In this document: one piece after another, positions 5,079-5,636 of the stretch
Numbering within the stretch: the stretch's first letter is position 1
Layout: each line of letters starts with the position of its first letter
Assembly (NCBI GenBank): GCA_025920305.1
Contig: JAPDMB010000028.1
Coordinates: 1 to 5,636 of the forward strand
Origin: Candidatus Parvarchaeota archaeon
GTDB taxonomy: Archaea; Nanobdellota; Nanobdellia; Parvarchaeales; Parvarchaeaceae
DNA: 5,636 nucleotides
Direction: 5' to 3'
Notes under the pieces: generated by a model
What the model was told of the DNA's origin: nothing
Seen by the model: the letters and a program-made list of their open reading frames with translations, nothing else
Databases searched by the model: none
Translations under genes and position numbers: made by a program

Positions 5079-5636
5079 TCAGGGGGACTGGATGCCCTTC
5101 CTTTCCCTTATCTGTCTGACTACCTGATCATAGAGGTCCTTAGGCAGCTTCCTGAACTTCTCGCCTACGAGGGACCATGAGCCCCTTCCCTCCGTAGATG
5201 ATCTCAGTTCGTTCGTGAAATCGAAGGCAGAAGCTACCGGCTGATCGGCGATTATGACGCCTTTGTCCCCCTCCTCTTTGACCTCATCTATAAGCCCTCT
5301 CTTTGACTGTATGAGCGTGCTGACATTCCCGACGTATTTCATAGGAAGGTCCACCCTTATCTGCTGTATCGGTTCAAGCATCACTGGGTTTGCGTTCATC
5401 ATCGCCTCCTTGATCGCATCCCTCACGGCCGGTATGACCTGGGCGGGACCGCGGTGGATGGCATCTTCATGCAGTACGACGTCGGCGAGGACTACCTGCA
5501 CACCCATAACTTCCTCCTTTGCCTGCGGGCCGTTCTTCATGACCTCGTTGAACGCCTCTATGCACATGTCTATGACCTCGCCTATATGCACGATGCCTCT
5601 TGTTGCATCTAGGAATATGTTGTCGCCGTAGGTTGC
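5079..5636 (-). CDS. fusA: Elongation factor 2 (aEF-2), C-terminal part, cut by window edge
   Basis: GTPase that moves tRNA and mRNA through the ribosome after peptide bond formation. Only the last 185 residues are present (domains IV and V); the frame is open to the right edge, so the GTPase domain lies outside. The segment beginning GDNIFLDATRG leads to the domain IV tip loop LHEDAIHRGPAQ. The second His of that loop (bases 5454-5456) is the residue converted to diphthamide in archaea and eukaryotes, and it is conserved here. Domain V follows, with VGNVSTLIQSKRG and the family motif RSSTEGRGSWS, and the protein ends RERKGIQSP, as archaeal EF-2 commonly does. An internal GTG at 5591 is not the start. 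The fusA symbol follows common archaeal annotation practice. Confidence 0.95.
   Translation of the reverse strand, partial: ATYGDNIFLDATRGIVHIGEVIDMCIEAFNEVMKNGPQAKEEVMGVQVVLADVVLHEDAIHRGPAQVIPAVRDAIKEAMMNANPVMLEPIQQIRVDLPMKYVGNVSTLIQSKRGLIDEVKEEGDKGVIIADQPVASAFDFTNELRSSTEGRGSWSLVGEKFRKLPKDLYDQVVRQIRERKGIQSP

Noticed and set aside
5254..5631. A 125-codon plus-strand frame opposite EF-2
   Set aside because: It is antisense to conserved EF-2 domains IV and V. Its Ser/Thr-rich apparent membrane character comes from reading that coding sequence backwards.

Overview
The window looks archaeal. The C-terminus of an archaeal-type elongation factor 2 with the diphthamide loop, an archaeal-type asparaginyl-tRNA synthetase and a TruD pseudouridine synthase are all present. 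Several genes have a TATA-like box about 25-27 bases before the start codon and no Shine-Dalgarno sequence, which is the layout of leaderless archaeal transcripts. Codon use favours AGG for arginine and ATA for isoleucine. A small membrane-anchored CxxC thioredoxin-like protein rich in N-glycosylation sequons fits a DPANN-type archaeon (for example Micrarchaeota) or a Thermoplasmata relative. That placement is inference and is not proven by the window.

Layout: three genes run rightward, then three run leftward, meeting in a 120-base convergent gap (3111-3230). Rightward are truD (cut by the left window edge, ends 1053), a structured non-coding gap (1054-1191), a family 2 processive-type membrane glycosyltransferase (1192-2460) and a membrane-anchored thioredoxin-fold protein (2394-3110) that overlaps the glycosyltransferase by 67 bases. 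Leftward, in transcription order, are EF-2 (cut by the right edge, ends 5079), asnS (5034-3751) and a HIT-family nucleotide hydrolase/transferase (3710-3231).

How the genes fit together: truD (tRNA modification), asnS (tRNA charging) and EF-2 (translocation) are core translation genes. The HIT protein sits directly behind asnS and may clear adenylylated or dinucleoside-polyphosphate by-products of synthetases. The glycosyltransferase and thioredoxin-like genes form a separate cell-surface pair: one builds or transfers sugar at the membrane, and the other is a predicted extracytoplasmic protein with six potential N-glycosylation sites.

The least explained parts are the hairpin-rich gap after truD, which contains a 12-bp stem with a TTTA loop resembling the right-end hairpin of IS200/IS605 TnpB elements although no transposase gene is present, and the sequon-rich CNSC protein. 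I see no CRISPR array, tRNA, rRNA or intact mobile element.
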